From: Lunularia cruciata
Taxonomy: Eukaryota > Streptophyta > Marchantiopsida > Lunulariales > Lunulariaceae
Direction: 5' to 3'
Assembly: GCA_948567375.1 (NCBI GenBank)
Contig: OX419757.1
Coordinates: 75,268,001-75,332,000, forward strand
DNA: 64,000 bases
Under the pieces are notes generated by a model that saw only the letters and a program-made list of their open reading frames with translations, did no database searches and had not been told where the DNA came from. Shown one piece after another: positions 45,072 through 57,800 of the stretch; position 1 is the first letter of the stretch, and each line of letters begins with the position of its first letter. A program made the translations under genes and the position numbers.

Positions 45072-47747
45072 TATAACACCCATTTGTGCATGTGTGTAGT
45101 ATTGTGATATTTAGCTTGGTATTACAAATACTTGAGAGGCATTATTTATAAAGATAAGAGATGGTTCTACATTAGTCATGATTAGCTAAATTTAGTCAAA
45201 GCTAAGATAGAGGGGACCTTACTTTAGAGGAATGGGAAAGATGAGCACCACTATTTTAGATTCTAGTGTATTGACTTGGTATTATTGCTATGTGTTTGGC
45301 TTTGAGGAAAGAGTTAGGAACTCTTGGACCCATAAGCCTTTTTGTTTTGGATTCTTCTATAGTCCAAGGATAGCCCATGTGAAAGAATCCTTGACGTAGT
45401 GGTTGGGTCAAGATAAGACTGCATGCTTAAGAGAATGTTCCCATGAGGATGGATATTCCTTTAGCTTTTTGACTTTATTTGACTTTTAGCCTAGTAACTT
45501 AAGTTACTCCAATATTTAGTAACTTAGGTGCATAACTATTTTAAAAGTATATAAACTAGAGGTGAGGACGTGCTTATCATCCTTTCATTTGCAACTGTTT
45601 CTCTTATTGAGTTCTTTAGTGAGTAATGTCTTGAGTCTTGGAGTGTTAGCCTTGGAGGAGTATGATGGAGTTGGGATTCCTTCTTAGTCCATGGTGCGCT
45701 ACCATAATAGCCATCAGAGGTTCATTGTGAATGAAAGACATAACGGCTCACATTTTTGGTTCCATTGTTGTGATCTCTCTAGAAGGTAAGATTTGTTCCG
45801 CGTACAATTCTATATTAGACAAAAGGAGGCTACAAGAGCTCACTTGGAGAGAACATTAGGGGAGGAGAGTGCAGAACTTATGTTAGAGAACTTGGACCTA
45901 TTTGTATACCCTATAGTTTATAATGATGTCTTTGAGATGATTTTGTATATCTTGTACACATGAGAGGATTTGGAGAGATTGTGTGAGGTGGATTGTAGAT
46001 TTTGGAGATTAAGTTGATTTTCTTGTGAAAATCTCAAATTTGAGATATGGACTTGAAATTTCTACACATGATAGCTTGGGTTATCCTTCATTTAGCACAC
46101 TTAGAATTATTGTGAGAGCAACTATGCACACTGGGCCAAAATTTTTGAAAGTTGATAGTGTAAACTGCTCCCGCAATTGCATGCTCTTTGGAAAATTGTA
46201 TAGAGTCTGCCATTTCTTCAATTTTCAGTGGATTATTCTGAGAATTCCTAAGTGCATTTTATCCTATCTGTTGACACAAAAATTAGAGAGAGATCATTAT
46301 TGCACAAAGAGTTATGAGTTTTTAAAGTGAAGGGGGTGGTTTTAGACCAAATTTGAAATACGTATGCTGAATAGAAAGATGCTTAGGAAAAATGGCTCAA
46401 TGAAAAGATCTGAAATTTTGCAAGGAGTGATGCCCTAGAATTTTAATCAAGTGTGAAAAATTTCAGAGGATTTTGATATACCAATTGAGAGATTTGAGTG
46501 ACATTGTGTAGAAGGATCAATTCTGTAGGGTTTAGATCTCATGCATGAGGAGTGTGAGAGCAACAAAAAGCATATTTGAGTGTTTAGACTCATCTTGGGA
46601 ACATGGAGAGTCACCAAGAGTGAAATTGAAGCTATGCAAGGTTCCCTAAGGGTATGAGGTGAATTTAGGGGTGGATTGGAGGAAAAGAGAGTTTAGAATA
46701 GAATTTGAAGAGGGTGTTGAGAGGATCCAACAACCTACACCACTTGGAGGAAAGAGTGAGTATAAGTGCTTTCTATGTAGAGAGAAGGGACATTAGGCAA
46801 GTTCATATCCATTGACCTTTGAGAGCAAGAGATTGAGGGAAAGAAGAGGATTACTTGACTTGGGTTTGCATGTTGGACCTTCTTCACCAAGATTGGGAGG
46901 GAGAAGATCTAAGACCAAGGAGTTGTGTGAGGTTTGTGGAGCGGAAGGACTTCCAAAAGGATATGAGTGTAGTGGAGTAAAAGCACTCTTGGAGATTTTG
47001 GTGAAGGATCCTAGAGAGAGTCTTAGTACAACTACAGAAATACTATCACCTTCATTAGCTAGTTCTCAAGATTAATGATGGAGATAATCTTTCAACTTAT
47101 GGATAAACTATCCATGAGAGTTAGATTAATATGCACTCTAGGACTATAAGTTGCTATAGAAATCTTGGAGTAACCTGAAATCTTTGTGTTCCCATAGAGT
47201 GGACCTTACTTTAGAGGAAGTGGGAAAGATGAGCACCACTATTTTGGATTCTAGTGTATTGACTTGGTATTATTCCTAGGTGTTTGCCTTTGAGGAAAGA
47301 GTTAGGAACTCTTAGACCCACAAGCCTTTTTGTTTCGGATTTTTCTATAGTCCAAAGATAGCCCATTTGAAGGAATCCTTGACTTAGTGGTTGGGTCAAG
47401 ATAAGACCCCATGCTTAGGAGAATATTCCCATGAGGATGGATATTCCTTTAGCTTTTTGATTTTATTTGACTTTTAACCTAATAACTTGAGTTACTCTAG
47501 TAATTAGTAACTTTGGTGTGTAACTATTTCACAAGTACATAAACTAACGGTGAGGAGGTGTTCATCATGCTTTCATTTGCAACTATCACTCTTTCATTGA
47601 GTTCTCTAGTGAGCAATGTCTTGAGTGTTAGAGTGTTAGCTTTGGAAGAGTATGATGGAGTTGGGGTTCCTTGCCTTCTTTATCCAAGGTGCGCTACCAT
47701 AATAGCCATCAAAGGTTCATCCTAAGTGAGAGATAGGCCAGCTCACA
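45072..47747 (+). mobile_element. C3: internally deleted gypsy C copy
   Basis: A full 5' LTR (45072-45752, TATAACACCC...CTCACA) is followed by a tRNA-Asp-type primer site (TGGTTCCATTGTTGT, 45757-45771) and the leader coding region. The sequence then jumps at about 47200 straight into the middle of the 3' LTR (47201-47747). Everything from gag core to integrase and the first part of the second LTR is missing. The join (AGAGTGGACC) carries a GGA shared by both parent sequences, as expected from end-joining at a microhomology. Confidence 0.85.
46025..47075 (+). pseudogene. C3 leader ORF with damaged zinc knuckle
   Basis: This corresponds to the leader region of gypsy C at 59006-60076, for example GLEISTHDSLGY at both. 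In C3 the knuckle reads CFLCREKGH, then a stop, then ASSY, so the last cysteine is lost. A second cysteine cluster (CEVCGAEGLPKGYEC) follows. Confidence 0.75.
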
Positions 47748-47804
47748 ATACAACATGCAAGAAGCCTTCACATGCTAACATCATATGTTTCTATAACCGT
47801 CCTT

Positions 47805-48725
47805 TGTGACAACTTATCATATATCACTTTTGCATTAATGTGTGAGTAATTTTTTGTTCCCGTAGAGATACAAGTCAGAAATGTTGAGATACAAAGTAAA
47901 GGTAACTTAATAGTTCTGTTGATTACATCTTGAAACTCTTGGGCAGAAAAAACACCTTAAAGAGTACATCAAACACTCTTTAAAGATTTTACTACAAATA
48001 ATTGTCACTCAAAATCATAATTCTTCACTTCTGAGCCAAATTGGCATCAATTGTGATGATTTAATTGACAAAAAATGTCCACTTTGTCACAAAGAGACTT
48101 CACCTTGCAATTGTATTCCACCCCTCCAATGAAGGTACAACTTCCTAGTTCAAGTGACTTCACATGAACTTCTTGTCTCTAGTTGCAAATGATAAATATT
48201 GACAATGTTACAATTCCCATAGGTCCTTCAAGGCATTGCTTTGAATGTACTCCAGTCAAGATCAAACATACAAAATAGAGTTCAAAGCTATAGAATTCAA
48301 CATCTAGCACTCCATTTTCAATCTGAATTTCTTTATACATACAAAATAAAGGTATTCAATTTATCTTGGAATTAAGTAGAAAAACAAACGATTCATTCAC
48401 ACTTTGCTTTAGTCATTGTCTACTGATTATTGAATACAAAACACTCCAAATAATTGCTAAAGATAGTCAAATCACTTAAAGGTTACAAAAACTACCAAAC
48501 TACTTAATTGTTACAACTACTTCCTACCATGTTGCAAATCCAAAGTGACTCTTCTTATAAAATTGCTACTTTGGGTTTGTAACTACTACTAACTTGAATC
48601 CAGTCCAAGTATTACTTCTACTTTGGCTTCTTTGCCCAAGTTCTCTACAAGTGCCTCTTGCACTTTGGGTTCTACATCTACTACTACTATTTTTTCCTTC
48701 TCACTCAGACCATCCTCACAATTGC
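47805..48725 (-). mobile_element. W6: 3' part of a family W copy
   Basis: On the minus strand it ends ...GTTGTCACA-type at 47805 and runs back through the W 3' non-coding region into the C-terminal coding sequence (near 48620-48720). There it joins gypsy fragment D. The TATTTAA box is changed to TATTTGG here. The copy lacks its 5' two thirds. Confidence 0.75.
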
Positions 48726-49334
48726 TAGCAACTATTTCCATCATGAACCTTGGAAAGCTCAGATTCTTGCTCCATAACCAAGATAGTTACCTAGTGTTGA
48801 TAGGACAACCTTGGCTATATGTTATATTGGCTAGAGTTTTAGTGGATGGGCACCAACACTCCTGAGTTTGAAAGACAACAAGGCCTTGGACCTCAAACCT
48901 ATTATAAAAATTTGGAAGAATGTTCCTCATTTTGGAGAGACTCTATCCTTAGAAAGTGATTACACTAGCAATTCTTTTGATGAATCCAAAGACTCCTCAA
49001 GTGACAATGTGGTAAACTACCCAGAATGCTATGAAATTGATAAAGAACAAGAGTGGAGTGATCAACCTAATGGTCTCAAGGAGAACTTGGTGCTCTTGGG
49101 AGCAAGCCCAATGAGTCATGTCAAGAGTATTGTCAAACCAAATGGTTGTCAAGATGTGATTGTGGGAGAAGGCCATATTTAAAGGTTTCTTAAAGAATAA
49201 GCAAAGGGGAATGCCATGAAATTACTAAATTGCTCAAAGAATACTAGGATATTTTTCTTGGAACATTGAATGGATTCCTATATCCCTTGTTGCTTTGGTG
49301 AACACCTAATTGGTTTGGAAGAGAAAGTAATACT
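48726..49334 (+). pseudogene. Gypsy fragment D (protease end to RT start)
   Basis: The plus strand carries SYLVLIGQPWLYV (about 48785), resembling the end of a retropepsin, then a spacer frame (48868-49182) with an acidic serine-rich part, then GEHLIGLEEKVI (about 49295), resembling the segment just before RT. It is cut on the left by W6 and on the right by another W end at 49335. The lineage is unknown. Confidence 0.6.
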
Positions 49335-49425
49335 TGTGACAACCCAACAAGTATCACTTTTGAAGTAATATGTGAGTAATTGTTTCTTCCCATAGAGATA
49401 CAAGTTAGGAATGGTAAAATATGAG
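49335..49425 (-). mobile_element. Stub of a family W 3' end
   Basis: TGTGACAACCCAACAAGTATCAC and the following 70 bases are the reverse complement of the last 90 bases of W1 and W2. The stub stops where the 5' end of W3 begins in the other orientation, giving a head-to-head arrangement of W ends. Confidence 0.8.
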
Positions 49426-50842
49426 GTAGGGTACTCTCATTTTTTGTTTATTTTTGAGTTTTAAAGAAGAAGTGTGTTGGAAAAGCCGAAGAAGGGCTAA
49501 ATAGGGAAGAAAACAAAGGATTGTGTGTTTGAGTCAATCTAGAGACAACCTTGGATCAAAGACAGAAGGACTCAAGTCGGGAAGAAATAAGTACAAAGAC
49601 AATGATAGTGGATGTCATATCAGGGGCACCCTGCTCCAAAGAAACTGTACCAACTTTCTTCAAGGTCTGCCAATCAAGAAAGGGTACGGGAAGAAATTGA
49701 CTACTTTGGGACCAAGATGTTCTTGAAAGTGACTAGAAACAAACTCACAAAATTGTTGAGTGACGCAAAGAAGCTACTGAAGAATGACCAATCAGCAAAG
49801 GACTATAAAATTGAAATTTCCAAGAGGAAATGCTGCAATGTCTAGATGCTATCTTGTCCCTATTCAAAGTCAACCTAAAGGAATGCAAACTACGAGCACA
49901 GAAGAAGAGTGGGTTAGAGTATCAGGTTTGATTTTTCATAGACAAAAAGTGAGGAAGCACACAATGACCCAAAATTGAATGTGGTGAGGGGTCTTGCAAG
50001 GCATCAATTAGATGTCGTGGCAAGGATCAAAGTGTTATTGAGGCTTCATATCATATTCTTGGCTTGGAACTAGAATTTGAGCTTTCTAGGGTTCATGGCA
50101 AAAATTACCGCTAGCGATTGCAAGGATAGGCCTAAGCATGAAGGGAAGAGAGGAAATCCAGCTTGATGGACAGAGTTGGATTGGTGTTAGTCTTGGGTAG
50201 AGAAATAGAAGAGGTAGGAGGTGACGTGCTGGAAGAAACTGCCAAGGTCAGGAATTCTTTCAATAGACCTTGTACCAAGAATGGGTACAAGCCGGATAGT
50301 TGTAAAGATCCAATGCAAAGAGGGATCATGAATGCAATGATGGCTATGTTCAAGCCAAAGCAAACCACCTATGTCATGATGCAGCAAGCAGTGTTCTTTC
50401 ATCAAATGTTTGCAGGAGAGGCGGTGGACTAGGAAAAATGTTTGCACCAACACGTGGGGCAAATGATCATTGGTTGGAGAATGGATATTCAGCCCCACTA
50501 TTTTGTACCCTTTGTGGCTCATTTCTACTTTGGGCTGAATATGCTAAGCTTGGAGGAGAGAAGTAGAATGCGGTCCCACTTTCACCCAAATTTGTGCAAG
50601 GAAGTTGATGCAGATGAATGATATTACATAGAGCCGGTTTGTGAAGGTGATGATTACTACATGAAGAGCGGAGGAGAGAAGATAGTAGTAGTGGAGATAC
50701 CCATGCTTAGGAAGCGGAGTAAACCTGAAGGATGAATTATGCCGGTGCAGCCGCAGAAGCTACAAGAACTCAACACAAAGCTCACGCCAATGGAAGTGAG
50801 GGAATCAACTTCAAAAGAGGAATCAGAGGGAGAAACCGGGTC
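49426..50842 (+). mobile_element. W3: 5' part of a family W copy
   Basis: From GGTACTCTCATTTTTTG onward it follows W1's 5' region, including a CTATAAAATTG box at 49803 and the N-terminal coding block (50332-50430: AMFKPKQTTYV, AVFFHQMFAGEAVD). It is broken at 50842 by the start of C-family LTR 4. The coding sequence has stops and shifts. The bases before the break are GGGTC. Confidence 0.82.
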
Positions 50843-51215
50843 TATAACACCCATTTGTGCATGTGTGTGGTATTGTGATATTTAGCCTGGTATAACAAGT
50901 ACTTAAGAGATATTATTTATATAGAGATAAAGGATGGTTCTATATTAATCATGGTTAGCTAAAGTTAGTCATAGCTAAGATAGAGGGGACCTTACTTTAG
51001 AGGAAGTAGAAAAGATGAGCACCACTATTTTGGATTTTTGTGTGTTGACTTGGTATTATTCCTAGGTGTTTGGCTTTGAGTAAAGAGTTGAGAACTCTTG
51101 GGCCCGCAAGCCTGTTTGTTTTGGATTCTTCTTTAGTCCAAAGATATCCCATGTGAAGGAATCCTTGACTTAGTTGTTGGGTCAAGATATGACCACATGC
51201 TTAGAGGAATATGCC
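50843..51215 (+). repeat. C-family LTR 4, first part
   Basis: It begins TATAACACCCATTTG and follows the C LTR until ATGCC at 51211-51215, where W4 starts. The rest of the LTR is not found directly after W4, because gypsy C lies inside W4 and runs off the window. Confidence 0.88.
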
Positions 51216-53679
51216 TGTGACAACCCGGCAAATATCACTTTTGTGGTAATCGGGTAAGTAAAGTTCGTTCCCGCAGAGATACGAGTCAGAATTGGTCAAA
51301 TACAAAGCAAACAGTAACATGTAGTTCTTCTTGAGTTCTTCTTTAGTCTCTTAGGTAGAAACCACACCCAGAAGAGAGTAACAAGCACTGACTCACAGTC
51401 TTGTCAGAAATTAACATAATCACAACTCCATCAAATCTTTCCAAACAATCTTGATTGTGATGATTTAGGCTCTCTCAAAAATGGCACTTCACTGCAAAAC
51501 GACTTTGCCTCAAAATTGTGTTCCACCCCTCCACTGAAGGCACAACTTCCTCGATTGAAATTGCTTCACATCAACTTTGCATTGCACTCACAAATGCAGA
51601 ATACTACCAACACTACAATTCCTCTTAGATCTGTCAAGGCATTGCTTCAATTGCACTTCACTCAGGATCAAACACACAGAATGAAGATCAAGGCTGTGGA
51701 ATCTAACATCCAACAAGCACTCTGACTTGCCCTTCAAATTTCTCCAAACACTCACAAACACAATTGCAAAATTGATATTCGGAATCAAGCTCAAGCGATG
51801 AGCACTGCTTCACAGCACTTTGCTTTATCTATTCTCAGAAATAATGAGCATTGAACAACATTTTCCTGCAAATGCCACTCTTAAATAGTGAAGCAATTGA
51901 CAGTTCTAACAACTAAACCATTTCTACAACAATTGTTCTAACTTGCAAATCCGAAATGACAATGCACCTCTTCATATCTGCCCCTTCAAATCTCAAATCA
52001 GTTACTAATCCGATCCGATGTCTACTTCTTCCTCGGCTTTCAAACCCAAACCCGAAGTAATCTTACTTCCTACTACATTTTCTTTGGGTCTCACATCTCC
52101 TACTTCTTTGACCAGATCTAGCAATTCTCTTTCCTGATCTGAAATTGCACTAGTGGGTAATCTATCTAACTCTTCATCCTTTGACCCACTCTTCTCTAAT
52201 GTCTCTGAGGGCAACTCCAAAGACAATTGGATTCCTATGTTATCTACTTCGGGTTTTGCCTTCACATCTTGCCAAAGCTTTTCTAACTCTATTCTCACTA
52301 AGTCTAATCTAATCGCAATATTGTCTTCTTCTTCTAAGATCTTCCTGTCTACACGAGTTCTGAGACTAATCAACAAGGCATTCAAATTTATATCTTTTGC
52401 TTGTCTTTGCCTGGTCTCCTGCACCAACAACTTCAACTCGTGCAACCTTGTTTCTTCAATCCGAACGCTGGCTTCTGTACTCAATATTGTGTTCACTCTG
52501 AGGACTATCTCCTTCAATGGCTCCAATCTTGTCTTTTGTTCTCGTTCCCGATCTGCAAGCCATTCCTCTTTGTACATTGCCAACTCTTCTTTGAACTCGG
52601 CCTTCACCGCTTCCTTCTCTTTCTCCTTCTGTACGATCTTCTCTTTCTAATTACAAGGTAACGCTCGTAATCTCTCTTCTTCTCTATACCGCACAGACAA
52701 CTCTCTTTGCCAGAGCTGCTTCTTCTCCTCCATACTCTCCATCACTCAATCAAGCTCTTGGTCCTTTGATGCTACCCTCGCCATAGCATGAATAAGCTCT
52801 ACTCTTGAATCAGCAAACTGCTGCTTCAAGGACTTGTTGATCTTCAACTCCTCTCAACAATCCTTGCAATTGTTATTCCTCCCAATTATGCTCTATTAAC
52901 TCCCATTGCCAAGCTTGGTCCTTCTTGGCCACGCTCTTCTTCATACTTTCTAACTCTTGCTCCATTATTGTTGCACTCACCTTTGAATATATCACCTCCA
53001 CTCATGCATCAGCAAATTCTCTTTTTGACCAAAGCCACCTTCTCCTTCAATTCCTCCCTACACTTCACCAAGTCCTTCTTCATATCTTTTGAGGTTTTAC
53101 TCCAAAAAACTGCCTCTATCCAAAGTTCTTTGGCTTTTGTCTCTACATGAGTTAACTTTCTTCTCAACACCAAGGTCTCCTCACTCCATTTTGTCACAAC
53201 TACTGACTCATCTTTCACTTCTATATGAGCTCTCATCATCTCCACTTTCTTCTACTGCATCAATAGAGGACACACAATCTTTGATAACTACTCCACTCCA
53301 TCACATTTCTTTTGCTATCTTTGACATCTTTGCCTTTGGCATGTAGTTCTTTGAATGGTGCCTTACCCCAAAGATGTGATCTTCATATCTTCAATGTTTG
53401 TCTATCCAAACTCTCTTCCTTGGTGGTAGCTATGCTTGGTCCGATGATGATGACTTGAGTACTTCTCTTTACCCTAGCAACTCTTGGAAATACCAAGGCC
53501 TCCTCTTCTTTCTTCTCATACTCACGCTTGGCTGTTGACACCTTCAAACTCAGCTTCTCTACTTCCCCAATCCTTTCTTTGGATTGCTGGACTTCAATTT
53601 CTCCTTCATTGCCATTGCTTGATTCTTTTTCTCCGTAGTGTGGATTCTTCTTCTTCTCTTGAGGCTTCTCCCTTTGACT
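51216..53679 (-). mobile_element. W4: 3' two thirds of a family W copy
   Basis: On the plus strand it starts TGTGACAACCCGGC, the reverse of a W 3' end, immediately after the target bases ATGCC of C LTR 4. It runs through the TATTTAAG box (51880-51887) and the C-terminal and central coding region until 53679, where the outer edge of gypsy C's 3' LTR cuts in. The protein is about 90-95% identical by eye to W5 over the last 200 residues, so these two are the youngest W copies here. Confidence 0.87.
52005..53640 (-). pseudogene. W4 coiled-coil protein, C-terminal part
   Basis: The clean segment at 52005-52607 gives 200 residues of charged helix ending in LKAEEEVDIGSD, almost the same as the W5 C-terminus. 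Upstream pieces continue the coiled coil. Near 52747 a TGA stands where W5 has CGA (arginine), and another stop lies at about 52648. Unlike W5, W4 keeps the reading frame at 52770-52790. The two copies therefore carry different, independent lesions. Confidence 0.75.
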
Positions 53680-54370
53680 TGTGAGCTGGCTTGTCTCTCA
53701 CTCAAGATGAACCTTTGATGGCTATTATGGTAGCGCACCATGGACTAAGAAGGCAAGGAACCCCAATTGCATCATACTCCTCGAGGCTAACACTCCAAGA
53801 CTCAAGACATTGCTCACTAGAGAACTCAATGAGAGAGAGATAGTTGCAAATGAAAGGATGATGAGTACCTCCTCACCCCTTGTTTATATACTTGTGAAAT
53901 AGTTACGTATCAAAGTTACTAATTACCGTAATAACTCAAGTTACTAGACTAAAAGTCAAGTAAAGTCAAAAAGTAGAAAGGAATATCCATTCACATGGGC
54001 ATATTCTCCTAAGCATGTGGTCTTATCTTGTCCCAACCACTAAGTCAAGGATTCCTTCACATGGGCTATCTTTGGACTAAAGAAGAATCCAAAACAAAAA
54101 GGCTTGCGGGCCCAAGAGTTCTCAACTCTTTCCTCAAAGCCAAACACCTAGGAATAATACCAAGTCAACACACTAAAAACCAAAATATTGGTGCTCATCT
54201 TTTCTACTTCCTCTAAAGTAAGGTTCCCTCTATCTTAGCTATGACTAACTTTAGCTAATCATGATTAATATAGAACCATCCTTTATCTCTATATAAATAA
54301 TATCTCTTAAATACTTGTAATACCAAGCTAAATATCCCAATACCACACACATGCACAAATGGGTGTTACA
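53680..54370 (-). repeat. 3' LTR of gypsy element C (LTR 5)
   Basis: A 691-bp segment runs TGTGAGCTGG...GGGTGTTACA on the plus strand. It adjoins a G-rich primer tract on its inner side and W4 on its outer side. Its GGCAT site (53999-54003) is uninterrupted. Confidence 0.92.
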
Positions 54371-54385
54371 TTTACCCCCGGACTA
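54371..54385 (-). other. Polypurine tract of gypsy C
   Basis: On the minus strand TAGTCCGGGGGTAAA directly precedes the LTR's TGTAACACC, which is the normal place for plus-strand priming. Confidence 0.65.
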
Positions 54386-54920
54386 AGTTTTCACTTTGTC
54401 CTCAAAGTGAAGGTCTCTCTATCTTCTATGGTACATCTTCAACTTATCATGGTTAATCCTATCAAAGTGCCTTCCTCTCAACTCCTTGAGATCATAGGTG
54501 TAATTGCCCCACACCTTCTTCACTATGAAAGGTCCAAAGTACATGGGAAAAAACTTCTTTTGCACTCTCTTGAATCAAATGGAATCAAACAACATTATCC
54601 AATCACCTTCTTTGAAAGGCTCCACCTTCTTCTTGCCTTGCTTCTTGTCATAGCTCTCCTTTTGTTTCCTTTGGGCTTGCTTCACTTGAACCATAGCAAC
54701 TGCTCTTGCCTCTTCCAACTCCATGAGTTGTTCCTTCCTTGACTTCTCTACATCACCCTTGTGCTTTCTTCAATCTACTATGAATGCTTTGGAAGGTAGG
54801 AAGATCAAAGTGAATAGGTAAGGTAGACTCAATACCATATACCAATTGAAATGGAGAATATCCGGTAGAAGTCTTCATGGTTGTCCTATACTCCCACAAA
54901 ACTGCATGAATCCTCTTGTC

Positions 54921-57800
54921 CTAATGATGTTTAGCCCCCTCCATTTCTGCATCTTTGGCCAACATCATGCACAAGGTCTGATTGGTTCTCTCTACCAAGC
55001 CATTGGAATTTAGCTTAAAGGATGTAGTTACTCTAAGTGTGATAGAGAAATGTTGTAGCATGGCTGTAGTAATGCTTCCTGTAAACTCTCCTCCTCTATG
55101 AGAAACTAACTCCAATGGGTATCCAAACCTAGTGATAATGAGTTCATAAAGAAATCTACCCACTTCATCTTTGTTCTTGTCCCTCAATGGTCTAGCCTCA
55201 ACCCACTTGGTAAGGTAATCAGTAACTACCACAATGTACCGATTGTTCCTTGGGGTTCTATTGGGAGGACCTACAAAATCAATTCCCCACTTCTCAAAAG
55301 GTCATAGCAATGGAATTGATCTAAGTGGTGGAGTGGAAGTAGATTTTCTAGCAAAAGCTTGAAAAACATGACAAGTTTTACAATAATCAAGACAATCCTT
55401 GAAAATCCCTCTCCAATGGTAACCTGCATCTAGAATCTTGAAAGCAACCACCTTTCCTGCAAAGTGTCCTCCACACACTAACCTTCACGAAACTCCTTTA
55501 TGAGTAAGATAGACTCTTCCTTACCTGCTGCTCTTTGAAGTAGACCATCTGCTCCTTGGTGAAAAAGAATATCCTCCACCATTGTGTAAGGTCTAGATCT
55601 TGCTGTTAGGGCCTTCCTCTCCCTAGCATGCATCCCTTCTAGATAGTTACCTCTTGTCACAAAATCCACAATCTCCTTGTACTCCATTGGAATCTCTTGA
55701 GTGATTGAGATTGTCATGAGCTCCTCATCGGGGAAGGAATCATCCATTGGCTCATCTCCATCATGATCATATGCCCTAGATAACAAATCAGCATTTGCAT
55801 GTTTCTTTCCTGGCCTATCCTCAATGGTGTAATCATACTCAGATAAGAGTATCATCCACCTTGCTAGTTTCCCTTCAACATCAGGCTTGTTGAAGATGTA
55901 CTTCAAAGCCTTGTGATCTATGACAATGGTGGCTTTCCCTCCAATCAAGTAGTGTCTAAACTTCTTGAGACCAAAGATCACTATCAACCCTTCTCTCTTC
56001 GTGACAGAGTAGTTCTTCTCTACTGAAACCATCTGCCTACTAGCATAAGCTATTGGATGATCATGCCCATCTTGCTCTAATTGACTAAGAGTGCATCCTA
56101 TAGCTACATTAGAAGCATCAATGTAGAGGATGAAAGGCTTACTCCAATCAAGTTTAGCAAGAATTGGAGCTACAACAAGGGATTGCTTGAGCTCCTCAAA
56201 AGCTTTGAGAGCCTCCTTGTCTTCCAAAATCACCATGTAATCTACACCCTTCTTCATGTAGATGGTCAATGCATAAGCCTTGTTGGAAAATGAGAAGATA
56301 AACCTCCTATAGTACCCAACCATCCCCAAGAATTGGCGTAACTTTGTCAAGCTTGAAGGGAATGGAAAGTCTGAGATTTTCTTCACCTTCTTAGGATCAA
56401 CTGCTATTCCATCCTTGGAGATGATGTGCCCCAAAATTAGACCTTCTTCACATCCAAAAATGCACTTCTCTGGGTTGAGTGATGTATTTGCCTCATCCAA
56501 GCATTGTAAGACTTTGATTAGGTGTTCAAAGTGCTCCTCCTTGCTCCCATAGACACAAAAGTCATCAATGAAGTCTCTCACAAATTTTCCAATGAAAGGT
56601 TCAAATACCTTGTTCATGAACTGTTGGAATGTGGCTGAAGCATTGCAAAGCCCAAAAGGCATGACCTTGAAAGCGTAAGTTCCCCAAGGTGTGGTGAACG
56701 TGGTGAGTTGTTGATGCTATGATGCAATCTTGATTTGGTTATATCCACTATAGCCATCTCCAAAATTGTACCTCTCATGACTTGCAACCTCCTCCAAGAT
56801 CTCATCAATGAATGGCAATGGGTAGTAGTCCTTCTTGGTAACAACATTGAGCTTCTTGTAATCTACACATACCCGAAGCTTGCCATTCTTTTTTTTCACA
56901 ATGACAATTGGAGACACCCATAATTCTCCACCTCAAAGATAAATCCGGCCTCCTTGAGCTTATCAATCTCCTCCTTCACAACCAAAGATATTGGTGGGCT
57001 AATGCGACGTTGCTTTTGGCAGATTGGTCTTGCATGTGATTCCACCTCTATCTTGTGCTCCTCCAAGGTGACTTCCTTCAAATCCTTGTAACTAAAAGCA
57101 AACACATGGATGAACTTGCAGAAAAGCTCCTCAAATCTCCCCTTCTCCTCCTTGATAACATTTGGGCCATACTTGAGGGTAGCTAACCTTCTCTCTACCT
57201 CCTCAAGTGTCAATGGTGATTTATCTGGGTCCTTCAAAATCTATGGCTTAGGTAAAAAATCCATAGCACACAAGGGAAACACAACTGAATTAGATTCAGA
57301 TTCATCCTCCTCCGTGGAAATCTCCTCCTCCATGCTTGTATCCACACCTGAAGCTCCTTCTTCAGAATTTGATTTCCAATAATCAGAAGATGGTGTATCT
57401 AAATGTGAAGTGTTGGTGGTGTTAGTCACAAGAATTGTGACCCTATGGTTTGATGGTGCAATCCTCAAGTACCCTTTGTGCCATCGATCAGTTGTGCGTG
57501 TTACTCTCAACCATGGCCACCCAAGAAGTAAGTCATAGCTTGAATCCTTCAAACTTGGAAATTCATGAGATTTTGAATTCCCATAACTGAAACTACCACT
57601 TTATCCATCATCCCTATTGGTCTAACTTGTTGCTTGTTTGTCATGCTCACCACAAATATTGAAAGTCTTGACGGTATCATACCCAACTTCTTCATCAACC
57701 TTTCTCACAGGGCATTTACTGTTGATCCTCCATCAACCAATGCATCCTTGATGTTGTGACCATTCACTCTCACATCAATCTTGGAGGCATATTCACAAGC
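54921..57800 (-). pseudogene. Gypsy element C pol (protease, RT, RNase H, integrase)
   Basis: In minus-strand order there is a protease with LVDGGSTVN (about 57720) and YDLLLGWPWL (about 57530), and then a pre-RT linker (56896-57237). RT follows with VIVKKKNGKLRVCVDYKKLN, MPFGLCNASATFQQF and the polymerase motif FIDDF (about 56567), where most relatives have Y-x-D-D. RNase H has its Asp in YIDAS and a later VIDH (about 56120-55915). An integrase has a Cys-rich zinc region (about 55400), WGIDFVGP (55286) and NGLVERTN (55000). The second catalytic aspartate is histidine (SHRGGEF, about 55107), so the integrase should be inactive. A stop near 56719 and a shift near 55480 also break pol. It is the best preserved gypsy pol in the window. 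Confidence 0.95.

Noticed and set aside
52153-52650. 165-codon plus-strand frame and its twin at 62987-63484 on the minus strand
   Set aside because: These are antisense shadows of the W coiled-coil protein. Conservation follows the sense frame.
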